DNA from: Canna indica
Taxonomy: Eukaryota; Streptophyta; Magnoliopsida; Zingiberales; Cannaceae
DNA: 64,000 nucleotides
Direction: 5' to 3'
Assembly: GCA_034359265.1 (NCBI GenBank)
Contig: CP136891.1
Location: 11,794,501 to 11,858,500 of the forward strand
Part shown: positions 49,201-61,334 of the stretch, piece by piece
Numbering within the stretch: position 1 is the first letter of the stretch
Layout of the letters: the number at the start of each line of letters is the position of its first letter
Made by a program: the position numbers and the translations under genes
Notes under the pieces: generated by a model
Told to the model about the DNA's origin: nothing
The model's database searches: none
The model's input: the letters and a program-made list of their open reading frames with translations, nothing else

Positions 49201-49862
49201 ATCCTTTCTAAACTTAAAATCCAGATATGATGTTCCAAATCCAGGAGAAGAATCTTTTTATGGTTCATTAAGCTTATGTTACAAATGGTGTCTTTGTCCT
49301 TGTTTCAATTTTCTATCATTGCCATTAATGCACTAATTGCCTGAGGCATGGATGAACCAATATCCTCAGTGTCTGTTCAATTATTTCCATTTCAAAACCG
49401 GAGGTCTTGATAAATCTACATCTAGAACTAAGGAAGATTTGAAAGTGTCCATGCACAAATTTAGCAATTGTAACATTTAATTTAGAAAGACAAGGGAGGC
49501 AAATGGCATAAAAGAGAATTCATCTACTTGCATGTACCTTTTGGGGTTTAAGTTGCTGTGAGAAATCTATTGTCCACATCTTGTTTCGGCAGTTTGATCT
49601 TGTCACTTTTTCTTTGTGGTTCTTGAACACTCAATTTTTATTTTCATGAACTCGCAGCACAATCACTGTCATGACATCTTTGGTGGCCCTCTCATTTTAT
49701 GGTGCTAGCCAGCTGAAGTTTCATTGGGTGGAACGTAATGACAAGCTTCTCGTTGGCTCAGTGCTCGTCTTGGTCGGAATACTTACACTGCTTTTCCATG
49801 ACCATGATGGCGAAACACATTTGGAATCCGAGCACATTAACAGGAAGCTTATTGTATTGTGA
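46227..49862 (+). CDS. Small multi-pass membrane protein with His-rich loop (NicO/RcnA-like)
   Basis: Three exons, 46227-46374, 48657-48984 and 49658-49862, join in phase to encode 226 residues. The start ATG follows a GC-rich leader and opens MDTFSAQDLSTIGGIATVSL. About six hydrophobic segments are visible: near residues 11-30, 50-72, 83-103, 117-142, 145-175 and 187-206. The loop HSHSHNH (His107, 109, 111 and 113) and the C-terminal HDHD could bind metal. The motifs HSFIPTHW (helix 1) and LVPALSPCATTLPVFLAV (helix 4) resemble the His-containing first helix and the G-L-x-P-C-P motif of NicO/RcnA-type nickel-cobalt exporters, but the protein is shorter than plant chloroplast NicO proteins. 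A metal-transport role is an inference. Two introns of 2.3 and 0.7 kb contain nothing recognisable. Confidence 0.8.
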
Positions 49863-52164
49863 GTGTTGTAGTATTGTCATACTTTTTGTAGCATTTTATG
49901 ATATTTGTCAACCGATAGAGGTAATAGGATATTCTCCGTCACTGCAAGGATAGAGGTGATATGCCTTGTTCTAAAAGTAAGATTGATGCACTTGTATGAT
50001 AAATGCCATATGCACACTGGATCAGACAACGAGAGTTCATCCTGCAATATAAGATTTATCAATTCATTGTTTTTTTTTTTCTGGTACCTTCGTTCTTGTG
50101 ACCTCTTCTTCTCTTTTACCTACTAATTTTTAAGAAACAAAAAGAGGATTATTTTACTTTCCTGCTACAGTTGAAATAATTTATTAGATCCTGCTTTGGT
50201 CGATGCTTCTCATCATTTTCGTATCAAACTAAGGTTGAATGTATGGCAACCTTGGCACAGCAGGCCAAGCTCAGTCAATGTTCTTAAAATTGGACTGGAT
50301 TCTCTCACTGGTTGAGCCACAAGTTTCTGAGTCTAGATAGTTTGATCAGTTCAACGGATTTAGGTCAAAGAAAAATAAAAGAAATTTGTAAATAATAGCT
50401 TATTTGAGGATATTTCAGTAAAAGACACAAGTTTTCTGTAATCATAAATGAGCTAGGTAATGTGAAGTATTGGCAAAATTACTCGATCACGGTATGAATA
50501 TGAACCGGTAATTTATGTGAGTGAGAGAATCTAGATCCTAATAATTTTAAATGATAATACATCAAACGCCACCAAAGATTAATTTATACGTATAACATTA
50601 TAACTTACACAATACACATTAAATATATTAATTACTCAATTATGAATTTAAAATAAATTCCAATAAGTTTAGATTTATCAATAAGAAAATCTAATTACAT
50701 TATAATTTGTGTGTCAATTCTTTTATTTCAAATTTTAAATCAAGCAATAATACTTTGCAATTTTAACTTAATTTATAAACTTGTAATATAACTTAAACAT
50801 ACTCATGTGTATGTTATAATTAATTTTAACTAATTATTAGGATTTCATAGAACAAGTTTGACAACAACTATCCACTATTATCTGTTATCATAAATTTTGT
50901 ACCATACAAAAGCTGAAAACCAACTAGAAGGATGATAATGTCCTATATAATCAATTCTATATAACAGCCTAACAGGCATGGAAAAAAAATGATATGTTCT
51001 GAAAATGTCACCAGTTCTCTACTTTTACTTTGTTATTCTTTTTTGAGCAAACTAAGATCAAATTTGCAAACATTATTTTTCAAATAACATTCAAAAGGAC
51101 ACACAAACCCAATCTAAAACCTACATAAAGCAAGACATTTTGTTTTTGCGTTTCAATTATAAATATTTTTCCTCAATTTTTCATTAGTTTCTTTAAAAAA
51201 TTACAAACTTTTGCAGCGGCTTTCCGGCCAGAGGCAGATCTGCTGTGAGGAGTTGGTTGGGGTTTTAGGATGAAGATGAGGGAGGCATGTAAAATTACAA
51301 AAATTACACTGATGACTCAACAGCCTCAGCCTACCTTATTAACGCCTCCAATATCTATCCATATATGATTCCTTTTTCTGATAGCAAAATAATAATAATA
51401 ATTCCACCAGATTTCGCTCATGAAACATTCAAAATTAAGAACTTTTGAGAAGCATTCATATAGAAAGTTGTTCCTACCTGATTTAACAAACAAGAGAATC
51501 GAACTTGTCACTGTCACTACTGGTTAAAATGAAACTGGACATACATTTACATGAAAGTGTTTTTGAAACTGGAGACGCCCAAAGGATGAAAGTTCCAAAG
51601 AATTAACCGAGCCAACCACAAATCAGTACAGCCTTACAATTTCTCAAGCACTACGATATGATGGAAACAAATGAAGGAAGAAAACCGACGTAAACAACAC
51701 GGTGAGGAAGAGAATAAAAAGAAAAGAGCAGAAGGTTGTTTGAGAAACTCCCAAAAGTCCACCCAAGCAGAATGATCTGATAACTTGGACAAAAGCTGGT
51801 GCTGATTGAAACAATACAACATTTCAAGCAAACATGTAAAGATCCAGTAGGACCACGGATGAGAATGGAACATCCGCAACCAAAAAAACTGAACAAGGTA
51901 ACCTTCTTTCATCAGAAAACAATTATCCTACAGCTCCCTATTATCAACTTCGGCAAGAGAGTTGTATAAGTAACACTGAAGAAGATGCGCAACAGCACAG
52001 ATCAACTTGCTCTTCTAACTCATGCACCCGTTTTAAATTGAAAATTGAAGCTCTAACATCTTAGAGTGGCCAGTGGTTTATGAGAAATCCTAATCCAATG
52101 ACATCAGATGATGCCACTACTCTGCGGAATGCAAGTACTCTATCCAATTGCTTGCCATAAGAAT
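49863..52164. other. Intergenic DNA and 3' UTRs of convergent genes
   Basis: No gene was recognised. Around 50270-50370 there is an old dispersed repeat with ggttgagccacaagtttctg and tagtttgatcagttcaac. The open frames at 51634-51912 on the minus strand lie in the probable 3' UTR of the kinase-like gene and have no protein-like character. Confidence 0.4.
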
Positions 52165-55100
52165 TTAGTGTGAAGAATCTATTTGCTTTCCGTGATCTTC
52201 ATTAATGCTTCTTCGCAACCTTCTCAACCATATGTCATAATCTATAGGATAAGGAGTTCTACATAACGTATCAACATAATCAGCAAAGGCTTTCAGCACG
52301 GCTGAGATATCCCCAAGCTTCTGCTGTATGACCCTTTTTGATAAAGACATTTCTCTCCAATGAAGTGCTGCTTCAACTGAATCTAGTTCTGGGAACTCTC
52401 CACCACATGAGTAGTATAGCAAGTAAATGAGCGACTCTGCATCAGATGCAGCACAGAGCTTTCCTTCCTGAAGAGCATATGTTGAAGAAAAGAAAAGATT
52501 CATTGATGGACGATCCCGATCTTCAAGAACAGCATGACCCCAGCCAATCAAGACAAAAACTGGATGCTTCCCATCACTGCTTACAAGGATGACATTCTCT
52601 GGACGGATGTCACCATGCCTAATTCCAGCAGAGGATGAAATTGCAAGAGCAGATAAACAGTCATGACAACATCTGAGAGCTTCTTCGGGACCAAATAAAC
52701 CATTTCTTATCAAATTGGAAACAGTCTCACCCACAGGAGAAGTTACCAGGATCGGGGTACCACACCAAGGATGACCACAAGTTCCACTGGAAGCTGCTTT
52801 ATTGCACTGGCCAGGGTGAATCATCCGTCCGGATGCAACTATTTGAGGAAGATACTGGCTAGCTAAACCTCTCTGTTTCATTAGAGTCAATACCTTAGTT
52901 TGTCTTTGAACCTGGTACCAAAGATCCATATCCTCCCAAGCAGATTCCAAATGAGAAGGCATGGATCCAACATAGAGCATCAGTTTCTTTCCTGGTTCTT
53001 CTACAGGGGTGACAATATAAATTTGAACATCACTATCACTTATTATTTCAACCATCTCAAAACCCTTCTGGCAGGTTGAGTCTTCCATCCAAAAAACTGA
53101 TCCTTTCTCAAGCTTCAGAGTTTCTGCAGAATTAAGCTTTATGGATTCTTCTTGGACTTCCACAATTTCAGGGGAACGACTTTGTTGCTGGAAGCGGAAC
53201 ACACCAGTACCATTAACATGTGTATCTACTAATTGTCTTTCGGTTCTCCGATTCTGAAGACGGGAACTATGTCCTGTCACCAAATCCTCAAGTAGATATT
53301 TAGGCATACCACAAAACTGAACCATACAATGGAAGGTTGCCAGAAGAACCTGTAAAGTTCCAATATCACCCCAGTTGGCATTCCCAAGCTTGTTCCAGAT
53401 CCGTTCAATTGTAGAAACTGAGACTTTGGCATGTTTCTGGATCCACTTGGCAGCACATTCATAGACATCATGACCATCAAAATCTAACTTATTAACATCA
53501 CCTTCAACTTTTACAACTCCACCATATTGTGAATCAACAAGAAGCACAAATACACAGTTCGAATTGTGGAACACAGTGGATGATTTGCTAAGGCTTCTGG
53601 CTAACAACACGCGGAGAGCAAAGAAAAGTGCTTCTCCAAGAACAGACGTCGAAGGCCGCTGATCATTCTGCATTGACGTCCCAACATCAGGCCTCAACAA
53701 AGCTAATTCAATAATTTGATCCCATTTCCCACGGAAATCCCTACTACTTTTCAGTAATATGGCAGTAGCGCAAATACCTTCAAGCTTTCCTCTAGCAATA
53801 GCTTTTTCTGCAGGATAAAATTTCGAACTTGTGCTGTGTATACAGGCAACTGAAAAAGGCACAGGTTCATCCTGACCCCAAAAGGTTTCCCATAATCCCT
53901 TCACACTAGCATGTAAAAAGTCTTCGATGGCAAGATGGGCAGTTGCTTCCACAGCATCTGATATTGATGCATAAAGAGCACTAGGCATCCGTATCAACTG
54001 TTGAAAAGAAACACCTTCCAGTGCATAATCAAAATTCTGGAGTTCTGTAAGTTCGAAAGGAACATGAAAAGTAGGCTTCTTAAATTCTGATTCCTCAGAT
54101 ATTCCTGAAAACCAATCTTCAAGGTTTGCTGTCAAAATCTCACTATCCACAAACTTCCGAAGGAAATCCTTGCAACTAGAAGATGATGAACCCCGTGTTC
54201 GAACTCTTGATGACACACTAGACCTTTTTGGACCAGACACAATTGAATTAAGGTCTGGCTCTGGGTCTGGGGACCAACCTGGACAACTATAAACTATTAG
54301 AAATGCACAGGCATTAAGTGAAAGGGGGAAACTAGTAATCCAAATATGTAAAGAATATGGCTTGTAGAGTAAGAACAGTAAATAATACCTAATAATATCA
54401 AATTACAGAAATCAAGAGATCTCAACGGCATCAGAATAACATCTATTATTACCCCAGGAACCCTTAAGCAGTTAGAAAAATTGAGGACAGAAAAAGCCTA
54501 CTAAAAGACAAATGAGCATATCAACTTTCCTTCCAGATGCATTTATTTCACTCTGTATCCATATCAAGGTTGAAATAGAAGAATTGAAGGTGTATCCATA
54601 TCAACTTTCTTGTCTAGCTTAATGTGGATGGTGAACAAACATGAACATAGGTACAACAAACAAATTTACTCATTGAAGGTGTATTCAAGACCCAATCGAG
54701 AATGGACTATCCCCGCATTACGAAAAACATGAAGGACTAACAAATAGGGCCAGATGTGTGTGTATGCATGTATAGGATAAGAGACAAGAGACAGGCAATG
54801 CACATTTCTAGTCAAAATATCCAATATGATGAAAACCTCCCTGACATGGACTTTGATTCTGGTAAAAAGAGTGAAATGTTTCTTAATCTGTCATTTGTTT
54901 GTGCTTCAATAAATTCTTAATATATGTTGTCAATCCAGAAAAAACTAACTTCTTCCATCTTACTCAAGAAATAACTCACTGGTCTCTTTCCATCATGTTC
55001 CACCAAACTTAATCAAAAAATAACTGTGTTGCTCTCTGACATCAAAACTATTTCACTGTAGATTTCTTTGTTTTTCTAATAAGCCCTACACTAATTTATG

Positions 55101-58100
55101 CAAACATAGCCTTCAAATATATGTTGCCAATCCAGAAATAACTTATTTCTTCCATCTTACTGAAGAAATTATTTGTTTGTCGCTTTCCTTCAAGTTCCAC
55201 GAAACTTCACCAAAAACTCTGTTACTCTCAGACATCAAAACTATTCTCTGTAGATTACTTTGTTTTTCTAACAAGCCCTAAACTTGTTTATGCGACCATA
55301 GCCTTCAAATAACACAGATGAAGAGGTTCCTCGGGAAACATTCTTGTTTCAAATCCCAGTTTGTGACTGTACTTAATTGTGGATTAGCAACAGCTCAATT
55401 CATAAAAATCTTATTCCATGACATTTGCAGTTCAAATATTTATTAGTAGATGAATGCAGATTAGCAAGGGCAAGCCTTGGCACAAGCCGCACAACAACAA
55501 AAGTTCTCCACTAGTCCACTATGCCTTGGAGTAGGTGTGCAAGTGAGTCAAGCTACTCACGACTCGGGCGAATATTCGAACTCGACTCAACTTTACATGT
55601 TATTTTTGAATATTTATATCTACGAGCTCTAATTGAGCTTGAGCTTAAGTAACTCAAGTAGCCAATTGAGCCAAGTTTAAGTATCACGATACTCAACTTG
55701 AGTAGCTCGCTAGCCTAATCGAACTTTTATATTTCTAATATATTTTAAAAAATCAAGTTCAATCAAGCCTAATCTGGTATCACATGCACAAATTTACATG
55801 TTATTTTTTAATATTTATATCTACGAGCTCTAATTTGAGCTCGATTTGGCTCAAAAAAAGTCAAGTCAAGTCGAACTTGAGTAGTTCAAATATTTCGAGT
55901 AGAGCTCGAGCTCAAAAATTAGAGCTTGGTCGAGTTAGAGCTTTGAGTTTTCAAGTTGAGTTCAAGCAGTGCACTACTCGACTCGGCTTGATTACACCCC
56001 TGCATGGAGGCCACAAATCAAGTCACAAAAAAGATATGTGAGTTTGTGCGTATTGACCCTCCCATACCAACAACACTTATTTTTCATACATGTTGCTTCT
56101 AACTTCCAACATTGCAATCCATAAAGTGTTGCTAGATTTTAACAATTATGAATTATCTTTCTTTTTCTTTAAACTTGAAGAATGATGTTTGAAAGTCCTG
56201 ATAGCTGAAGAGATCACTTCTTTCTGTTGAATAATAGATCTAATGTATCTAACGTATCTAATTTTTTAATTTGTAGAATCCTCTTAACCACCTTTCTTAG
56301 TTGTATTCTCAATTCTTATCCCCGTATTTAAAGTAAAAATTTTATTAGATTTAGTTAAACCCCTAGCTTCCAACTGTTATCTCCAACAGGCAAGCACATA
56401 TATAATTAATTTCAACACAACTGCAATTGACTCAAAATAGCAAAAAGAGCAGCCGATAGTCAGTGAAAGAACTAGATATCTCAAAAATGGATAACCCCAG
56501 TGCCCCACCTAGCTCATGTACATGAATCCTACTTAAAGGGACTTCAAAATCAATCAAAAGAACTACCAAAAGAAAGATGGAGTTCAAGTGCATAGCTGAA
56601 ACAAACTAACTAAATGTCATTCTATTTTTAAGAAAATGTCACTCAATCTAAATTGGCATAAACCAAGAATCAGTTCATCCAGTCAAAAACAAAATAAGAT
56701 ATAGTCTACACTCAATCTAGCAGAAGGCATCACCATACACTTCATTTCATTTGTCTACGAATAAGTCTATTAATATTTTCATTTTTCTATGCTTGACTGT
56801 TTCTGAGATTCTATATCAAAATTATTTTTAAAGACACTAATAAACATACCTATTAGTATAAGGAGCCATAGATTGTAAGAACGATTGTCAATCAAACACC
56901 ATTCACAAACAAGAAAGCATTTTGAAAAAAGACTGGTTTCTTTGGTTCACAGAGGAAGTAAGTTCCTGAAGCTAATTCCCTTATAATCTTTTCAGGAAAT
57001 GGCAAAAACACATTTGGTTGGCACTAAGTGAATTAGAACTTCCTATGAATTAACTTCCTAAGTTTTGTTTAGTTCAACTATCTACTCCTAATGAAGTAGA
57101 CTTAAAATGACTAGAATGACCTACCTTTTAACTATTATATTAATTATAATACCATCATATTGATACAGCATGAAGTTATAATTAGATCATGATAATATTA
57201 TAATATTATAATATAAACAACACTATGTATATTATAATACTAAAATTAATAATATAATGGACTATAATATTATCGTTATATTATATATTAGTTATATAAT
57301 ATAAATTGATTAATGAAATCATAATCTTACTTTGCAAAAAAGAGTAATTTTGAACTTTATTCTATAAAAAACACAAGTAGATCATCCTTAGGAAGTATGA
57401 CTTCCCTCAACCAAACAATAGGAAAAATTCTACTTGCTCAAAACTCGTGCTTCTTTGGAAGTTGTACTTTCCACATAACTTTTAGCCAGCCAAAGAACCT
57501 CTATATAGGGGTATAAATCCATCCTAGTTCCTAGGGAGTTGGGCAAGGTATAAATCCACTTCCTTGAATGAGTAGCATGTCTCCTTCCAAAGGATAGACA
57601 GCTGGATGTTTGCTCTGAAATCCATTAAATAGAAAGGCAGGGTATCCAGCCCATAAAAAATATACATGTTTTGTTACTATCGTAAGAAGAAAATTACATA
57701 CTGAATATTCATTAATAAATATTAATATGAAACATATTCATCCTCTATCATGGTCATTTCTGAAGATTGTGGGAATTCTTCTTTACTAATATTATTCCCG
57801 ACCTGATAGCATTCTTAAAAAGAGATGGAAGATCTGGAATGAGACAACTACTACAACTAAACCTTAATCACAATCTAGATGGGGTCGGCTATATGGATTC
57901 TCTATTTTCAAATCCTTTTGTCCAAGGCTAGATCCACCTAAATGTAGATCCTTAGGCACTATTTCTCTCCGTGTGATCCTAGGCCTACATCTACCCTTCT
58001 TCCTATCTTCTACTACTAAATTATCACATTTTCGAACCGGAGCATCTAAGGTCTCCGTAGCACATGTCCAAACCATCTTAAACGACCTTCTCTTATTTTG

Positions 58101-60364
58101 TCTCCAATATGTGCTACATGCACCTTTTTATCGAATGTATTCTTTCTACCTTAACATCCGCATTTCTGTCACATTCAACATGTGTATATGTTGAACTTTA
58201 GGCCTTATTTGTTTCATGGTAAGGTATGGTTTTACATGGTATGGTATTGTTCACTTTCTTGTTTGGGAAGACTTCCAAATGATGGTCATGTTTTATGATG
58301 GTAATCTCATGGTTTGAAAACCAAGGATTTTGGCCAAGTTTTTAAACCATGGATTTGGTGATTTCTCATGGTTTAATGAAATTTTAAAAACATGACCAAG
58401 CCTTTAAATAGTATGAGCAATCCTGGGCGTGATGGGGGTGTGTTAAAGTCCCACATTGGTTAAAAATATGGCCAAGTAGCCTTTAAATAGTTTGGACAAT
58501 CCTCTCCTCATGAGCTAGCTTTTGGGGTGAGTTAGGCCTACTAATTTCTTAACATGGTATTAGAGCCAATTGTGTGGTTGATATTGCGCCACCGGCAGAT
58601 GTTCAGTCCTGCAAAACTCCATGCTCCAGATGTCTAATTTTGGGCGTGAGGGGGTGTGTTAAAGTCCCACATTGGTTAAAAATATGACAAATGTAACCTT
58701 TAAATAGTTTGGGCAATCCTCTGCTCAAGAGATAACTTTTGGGGTGAGTTAGGCTTATTAATTTCTTAACATGGTATCGGAGCCAATTGTGTGGTTGAAA
58801 TTGTGTCACCCATAGATGTCCAGTCCTGCAAAACTCCACGCTCCAGATGTTCAATCTTGGGCGTGAGAGGGGTGTGTTAAAATCCCACATTGGTTAAAAA
58901 TATGATCAAGGTAGCCTTTAAATAGTTTGGACAATCCTCTCCTCATGAGCTAGCTTTTGGGGTGAGTTAGGTCTTACTAATTTCTTAACAATTTCTAAAA
59001 TACCCTCAATCAAAATTTATAATTCATCTTATGCCCTATATTTACCCATATTAGATTAGATTTTTAATTATTGTTCTTGATCGGCTTAGCCAAGACTCCG
59101 TTCTCGTCCAAGCTACTACCATTTAACTGTATCATACCATACCACCTTCCCAAACAACATAAGAATAATTACAGTACCATACCATACCATACATTACTAA
59201 ACCATGTTGCACCTCATCCAAACAAGGCTTAGTTGCCCAATACTCGCTCCAGTATAGAATGACTGGTCTAGCCGATCCCAAGCTCGGAAAAGGAGGGGGG
59301 GTTGCAGTAGGTTGACGATCAGCATAAAACTAATCATACTCTATGATATGGATTCTCTGCCATCACGAATGAGACAGATTGCATATAAATTTTTAAGACA
59401 GATAAAATGTCCCTCAATGAATGTTTATTACAGTTTCCCCATTGCACAGATTAATTAGACTCATTAGAGCAAATCTGACTTGAGAATCTAAGAAGTACAA
59501 ACTCTGTTGTCCCAAAAGTATTTTCTCAAATAACAAACAAAAGAATTAAAATTTATGTAAATGTCACTTGAACAATTCATAGTGAGCTTTAGTATCACAA
59601 ATTTTCTGTTACAAAAGTCCATTATATTCCTCCATCACTCCAAAAGATCATCACGTGTTACCAGGTCTCTCCTATATGTTGCATTTATTTCTAAGCTGCT
59701 TCTGCCATTCTTGTTTTTGCTATCACATGTCCTTAATTCTTCGTTCTCCTCTCCAGTTGCATCCCTTTTTATTTTCTTCTGCAGCAACGGTGTTCAAGTC
59801 TCCATATTTTGGATCAACTATTAATTAGAAATTGTGTTTTATTATCTTGAGTGTGCCGATGTGTTTGTTCCAGTTACTTTCTCATTCATTGGCCTATCTG
59901 GTCCATTTTCAATACTATCCAGAAAGTATAAGCTTTCTTCTTGATGTTATTATGGATCTTGTCTGCTAAGCGAGATTATCCTTCTTGACATAAGGTTCTT
60001 TTTAGGTCTGCGATTCTTCTCATGTACTCTCTTGATATGCGGGTTCTTCAAAGGCCTGTGGATGGCTCGAGTTGAGAAGGCATAGTAAAGGCACAAATTA
60101 GGAAGGGAAAGGAAAAGTGACGTGTTAAATCCCGTAATGAAGTCAATGGGGGAAAAAACCCTAACTTCCGATACCAGCAACCAGTAGAAATACACTCAAG
60201 TCGAGCCCCAATTCCCTAATGGAATCGACAAATTTCCATCCCAAACTATAATGGACCACCAAAAGACGGAAGGATCAAGGGAAGCCAGCGGATCTAACAA
60301 TGACCTAAAATTTCCCCTCAAAAGTGATACAATTGAAGAGAAAGAGCGAGTGCTAACCTTCCAT
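52165..60364 (-). CDS. Kinase-like protein with degenerate DFG motif, 706 aa
   Basis: The main exon is 54278-52165. Its open frame runs upstream of GTG 54240 to a splice acceptor at 54280-54279, with no ATG, so an earlier exon must exist. The candidate is 60364-60358 (ATGGAAG followed by GT), whose one spare base completes the split codon and gives MEGWSPDPEPDLNSIVSGPK. An intron of 6.1 kb results, full of transposons. The first half has no recognised domain. The second half is kinase-like: the catalytic-loop equivalent HGDIRPEN (residues 557-564, Asp559 kept), IGWG (580-583) where DFG belongs, and DAESLIYLLYYSCGGEFP (from 615), like the D-x-E-S helix of CK1/FunK1-type kinases. No clear glycine loop is seen. 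Weak or no catalysis is likely. The exact subfamily is unknown to me. Confidence 0.78.
55532..56001. mobile_element. Inverted-repeat MITE with gactcg/cgagtc arms in the kinase-gene intron
   Basis: Tips are taggtgtgcaagtgagtcaa and, on the minus strand, aggggtgtaatcaagccgag. The arms are made of repeated gagtcgagtt / aactcgactc-type words and gagctcg motifs that would fold on themselves. A direct repeat, acatgttatttttgaatatt / acatgttattttttaatatt, lies inside at 55596 and 55796. No coding capacity. Confidence 0.55.
57003..57190 (+). repeat. Dispersed repeat, copy 2 (relative at 22712)
   Basis: Shares the ordered words caaaaacacatttggtt, atgaattaacttcct and gacttaaaatgact with 22712-22890 in the same orientation. 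It lies in the kinase-gene intron. The true element probably extends to about 57430, where accaaaca mirrors the start. Confidence 0.6.
57845..58110 (-). mobile_element. RTE/LINE retrotransposon 3' fragment
   Basis: On the minus strand a degraded frame reads like the C-terminal tail of a plant LINE polyprotein (motif MVWTCATETLDAPVRKC, then RKKGRCRPRITRREI), ending in nucleotides gaatccatatagccgacccc and then ttagttgtagtagttg, the usual 3' end of these elements. Frameshifts are present and only the 3' end survives, as expected for 5'-truncated LINE copies. Confidence 0.65.
58201..59228 (+). mobile_element. Tourist-like MITE interrupted by a TRIM array
   Basis: TTA flanks both ends (58198-58200 and 59229-59231). 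Tips are ggccttatttgtttcatggt and, on the minus strand, gccttgtttggatgaggtgc. Without the insert at about 58386-58990 the element is about 420 bp and aligns with the reverse complement of 32668-33099 along its length, including gaaattt before and tttctaaaataccctcaa after the insert. Confidence 0.78.
58386..58990 (+). mobile_element. TRIM retrotransposon in tandem form: three LTRs and two interiors
   Basis: Three LTRs of 114-116 bp, 58441-58554, 58657-58771 and 58875-58990, each start TGTTAAA and end TTCTTAACA. After LTR 1 and LTR 2 come tggtattagagcc and tggtatcggagcc, close variants of the tRNA-Met primer-binding site, then about 100 bp of interior ending in a purine tract (gggcgtgaggggg). 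A partial LTR (about 58386-58424) joined to the purine tract precedes LTR 1. The arrangement is what LTR-LTR recombination produces. The interior is far too short for proteins, so movement needed enzymes from elsewhere. Confidence 0.85.
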
Positions 60365-60560
60365 TTAAGAGGAGCAGTGTAAAAGAAATGCGTGATTAGG
60401 GCTTCTGTCGCGGCAGATAGGAGGAGGAAAAGGAGAGCATTCCTCGCCGCCCCCGTGGTCGCCAAAGCAGTAGGAGTTGCCGGTGTTCGTCCTCTTCCAC
60501 TTCTTTAAAGAGCCGCTCTCCTCCTCCTCCTCCTCTCTCCGTCTCTCTCTCCCCTTTACT
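60358..60560 (-). promoter_or_regulatory. First exon leader of the kinase-like gene with an upstream ORF
   Basis: On the minus strand a GA-rich tract (from the plus-strand CTCC and CTCT repeats at 60518-60555) begins the likely leader. It contains one ATG at 60440 that opens a 14-residue upstream ORF ending at TAA 60396, before the proposed main ATG at 60364. The frame starting with TTG at 60465 has no ATG and an upstream stop. Confidence 0.45.
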
Positions 60561-61334
60561 TCCTCCGTCGAAGACCGTCGTCTACTGTTCGGTTGTACTT
60601 GTTTACTTAAAAATATTTAGTTTAATTAATCCTCTACATGCTCTCGCTTTGCTCTCAGCGCGTTGAATTTATACGCACAAACTACCTTTTCTGGCCGCAC
60701 CCGGCACTCAAACCCAAACCACTACCTGCCTTCCCATTGCACGCAATTTTTTTAATAACAGAGATCTATGCGGGTCCCACAAGGCCGAGCCGGGTAACCG
60801 CGGTACGGTACGTAAAATCCATGACCCTTCTGCGGGACCCACCTTTTCCATCCAATGAGATGACAGGTAGAAGGCCGCGCAATTAAGATGGGCAAGCGTG
60901 AAGGATTATCAATGTCCGCAAGGGACGTGATGCAATTGACTCTGAAGTGACCCGCCTATGGCCGACGCCTACCGAGCGGGTCCCCCAGGAGACCACCAGT
61001 CACGAGAATGGAATAGTTCCACCCAGAGGAGGATGCGGTAAAAAATCGACGACTTCTCCCGACACGCCGACAAAAGAATGGTCAAAATTACACGTAAAAA
61101 GAACGTTCCAGCTGCAGTTTGACTCCCCTCATCATTTCCAGGCCCCTTTTTGCCCAAAAATTAAAAAAATGGTCAATTATTCACAGCATTATTGCACATG
61201 TAAACATCTTGATTTCTACACAGGGGAGGTATTATTAATAAATATACAGCAATTTAACCCCAACCGAATTTTGAGAATAAAAAAATTTTCAAAACCGAAA
61301 TTAACGTTGGCAAATTCCCAAATCAAAAATTAAG
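60561..61334. other. Upstream flank; no gene recognised
   Basis: The first 500 bp are less AT-rich and include cgcggtacggtacg and several gggtccc / gggaccc words. Open frames at 60638-60886 and 60947-61333 show no protein-like composition that I recognise. Probably promoter flank of the kinase-like gene. Confidence 0.35.

Noticed and set aside
51634..51912. Minus-strand frames of 81-92 codons
   Set aside because: They lie in the probable 3' UTR of the kinase-like gene; composition is Phe/Ser/Cys-rich and reads like reversed noncoding sequence.
54238..54240. GTG at 54240 as the start of the kinase-like protein
   Set aside because: Nuclear plant genes start with ATG, and the frame stays open upstream to a good splice acceptor, so this is an internal valine codon.
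58441..58990. Cassandra-type TRIM carrying a 5S RNA promoter
   Set aside because: The LTRs are only 114-116 bp and show no 5S rRNA internal control region.
60196..60465. Minus-strand frame of 89 codons with a hydrophobic N-terminus
   Set aside because: It starts with TTG, has a stop upstream and no ATG. The region fits better as the leader of the kinase-like gene, with the real ATG in another frame at 60364.
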